Below the pieces are notes generated by a model. It saw only the letters and a program-made list of their open reading frames with translations. It searched no databases and was not told where the DNA came from. The translations under genes and the position numbers were made by a program. Of a stretch of DNA of 64,000 nucleotides, positions 62,561 to 64,000 are shown in pieces. The stretch's first letter is position 1. Each line of letters opens with the position of its first letter. The DNA comes from Candidatus Vecturithrix granuli (GTDB taxonomy: Bacteria; Moduliflexota; Moduliflexia; Moduliflexales; Moduliflexaceae): positions 323,304-387,303 of the forward strand of contig DF820465.1 of the NCBI GenBank assembly GCA_000739535.1. The letters run 5' to 3'.

Positions 62561-63727
62561 TTATAATAAGCGCGGATTATTTTTCAGGTCGTCCAATGTG
62601 ACCATTGTGCGCTGGCCGCGTCGGACAATTTCTTCAGCAATCTTTCTGCGACTGTATTCCGCGCCCTCGGGGGAATCAAGTTCGTCCACATAGACTTCAC
62701 GGCGTTCTTGAGAAGATTTCTGAATGGCAAGCGCTACGGCTAAAATCTTGCGCGCCTGTTCGCCTGATAACTGTGGTGCTTCTTCGCCCTTCATGGCGGC
62801 AATAAAATTTTGGGTTGCCCCTACAAATCCGGCCGCCCAGTCGGAATCGAGATGGTCGTAATGCTGCCACTTCTCGCCTTTAAAGACGCTGACAGAGGGC
62901 CCGGGGGTGATCTTCCCGGTACAGCGATGAACCAAAATCATACCTTTTGAACCGTTCATTTCAAACCACTCGTCGTTGGCATAATAATCTGAGGGGACGT
63001 GCATCTCGTAGGCGTGGGTATAATCGCAGATACCGTATTGAATCCCGCCTTTATACTTCCACATGATCGTTGACGGGCAATCGACAATATTATTATAGGA
63101 ATCAATCCAGGCGCACACCCGTTCAATCTCGCCCATAAAAAACCAGGCAATCGCCCACATGTGGTGGCCGTGATCAAAAGTCTGCATCCCGCGACCGGCG
63201 ACGTTTTCTTCCATGCGCCAGGCCCAGGCTTCTTTCGGCACATCCCAACCTCCTGACGTTCCACTGATAAACTTGATACGCATATTGATCGGTGTGCCGA
63301 TCTCGCCGGCTTCAAGCAACTGTTTGGCAAAGCGAATCGGGGGATAATACATGTAGTTCTCGATCACTTTATAGACTTTTCCCCCTGCTTTTGCGGCCTG
63401 AATCATGCGATCCGCACTGGCCAGATCAATGGTCATCGGTTTTTGTACGAGGATATGCTTTCCGGCCGCAGCGGCCTCAATCACCATCTGTTCATGCAGT
63501 TTCTGCGGAGTCAAAATCTCGACCGCATCAATGTCTGCATCATCAAGCATCTCGCGGTAATCAGCATAGATTTTGCGAGCGCCCCACTCATTCCCTTTTT
63601 TCTCAGCGATCCTGACGTCTTTATCGCTGACCGCCGCGATTTCAGCGTCAGGGTGATTCCTGTAGCCCAGCGCATGAAGATCGGAAATGCGCCCGCATCC
63701 AATAAACCCAACCTGTATTTTTTGCAT
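62561..63727 (-). CDS. Gfo/Idh/MocA-family oxidoreductase
   Basis: 388 residues. N-terminal NAD(P)-binding Rossmann fold (VGFIGCGRISDLHALGY), the catalytic-lysine block ILVQKPMTIDLASADRM (QKP instead of the common EKP), and a C-terminal alpha/beta domain with GGWDVPKEAWAWRMEENVAGRG and MQTFDHGHHMWAIAWFFMG (the H/DXXXH region). Such enzymes oxidise sugars, inositols or their derivatives. Nothing nearby shows the substrate. AAATAGATTT-type upstream DNA shows no clear ribosome site. Confidence 0.92.
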   Translation of the reverse strand: MQKIQVGFIGCGRISDLHALGYRNHPDAEIAAVSDKDVRIAEKKGNEWGARKIYADYREMLDDADIDAVEILTPQKLHEQMVIEAAAAGKHILVQKPMTIDLASADRMIQAAKAGGKVYKVIENYMYYPPIRFAKQLLEAGEIGTPINMRIKFISGTSGGWDVPKEAWAWRMEENVAGRGMQTFDHGHHMWAIAWFFMGEIERVCAWIDSYNNIVDCPSTIMWKYKGGIQYGICDYTHAYEMHVPSDYYANDEWFEMNGSKGMILVHRCTGKITPGPSVSVFKGEKWQHYDHLDSDWAAGFVGATQNFIAAMKGEEAPQLSGEQARKILAVALAIQKSSQERREVYVDELDSPEGAEYSRRKIAEEIVRRGQRTMVTLDDLKNNPRLL

Positions 63728-63765
63728 AGATAATTCTACTTTGTTAAATTCGAAAGGCGCTCCAT

Positions 63766-63957
63766 CTCACAGCCCTGAAAGGGCGTCATTTGTCAGCATC
63801 GGGTGAGGCCCGATGGGATCGTGGCGTCCTTCGCATTGAGCCCTGTAAGGGCGTCATCTCTGAATGCTGCCGAGATGCCGCATCCCCGAATATCCCGTCC
63901 TTTCAGGGCTGTGAGCGCGGTGCGCCATGAGGCCATCGGGCGTCACCCGATGCTGAC
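63766..63957. repeat. Nested inverted-repeat element with CAGCCCTGAAAGGGC core
   Basis: Three related words (AGCCCTGAAAGGGCG, AGCCCTGTAAGGGCG, TGCCCGTTCAGGGCA) occur within 200 bases. Two arm pairs nest: CTCACAGCCCTGAAAGG (63766-63782) with CCTTTCAGGGCTGTGAG (63899-63915), exact, and GTCAGCATCGGGTGAGG...ATGG (63792-63816) with its complement at 63933-63957, one mismatch in 25. It fills the end of the window and has no open reading frame of note. Confidence 0.8.
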
Positions 63958-64000
63958 AGATGGTGCCCGTTCAGGGCAACATGCCATGTTTTCGAATCTA

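Overview
The window reads as one continuous stretch of chromosome from a diderm (Gram-negative-type) bacterium of moderate GC. Lipoproteins, a LolC/E-type permease, an OmpA/Pal-like lipoprotein, a FecR protein and a TAXI-TRAP transporter all point to two membranes. Nothing here fixes the phylum. The mix of TAXI-TRAP, FHA/sigma-54 regulation, odd chemoreceptors and many intergenic hairpin repeats resembles uncultivated lineages such as Modulibacterota (KSB3), but that is an impression only. No rRNA, tRNA, CRISPR array, intact insertion sequence or prophage was recognised.

Layout. 0.1-5.7 kb: core genes (aspS; a DUF4398/LysM lipoprotein; the rRNA-maturation trio phoH-ybeY-corC). 5.8-8.7 kb: an operon of four unrecognised membrane proteins and a pentapeptide-repeat protein. 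9-20.2 kb: a surface-polysaccharide locus (GT2 glycosyltransferase, ATP-grasp enzyme, flippase; on the other strand a GNAT, two LysA-type PLP enzymes, a CapK/PaaK-type ligase, a NeuD-type acetyltransferase and rfbA). 20.5-28.3 kb: NhaC antiporter plus ornithine/alanine racemase, FecR protein, clpP, glpQ-type phosphodiesterase, M48 protease. 28.3-32.4 kb: a sigma-54 activator with an FHA domain, followed by a chemoreceptor-like protein whose ligand-binding domain lies at the cytoplasmic C-terminus. 32.5-38.9 kb: DUF89, a small protein, LolC/E, OmpA lipoprotein, ribF, DksA-like, CBS and PHP proteins. 39.3-43.9 kb: TAXI-TRAP transporter with DUF1850. 44-48.9 kb: sirtuin, beta-CASP nuclease, sugar isomerase, hydrolase. 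48.9-54.9 kb: a divergent EF-G followed by a membrane protein with two tandem domains resembling the ribosomal L7/L12 C-terminal domain, then comEA-comEC. 54.8-63.7 kb: an unknown helical protein, a UDP-glucuronate-decarboxylase-like enzyme, sbcC-sbcD, an orphan UPF0175 protein and a Gfo/Idh/MocA oxidoreductase.

The intergenic DNA is unusually rich in long inverted repeats. One family (core ACCGGGTTT) occurs six times, each time just 3' of a stop codon, and behaves like a terminator. Others are made of iterated short words (CAGTAATCAGT-type, GGCGAAGG-type, TTGAAGATTGA-type) and often lie directly upstream of a start codon, where they create false N-terminal extensions or leave the gene without a visible Shine-Dalgarno sequence. 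The least ordinary coding features are the chemoreceptor with a cytoplasmic periplasmic-binding-protein-like domain, the EF-G/L12-like pair, the five-gene membrane operon, and the sugar locus with two LysA-like enzymes.
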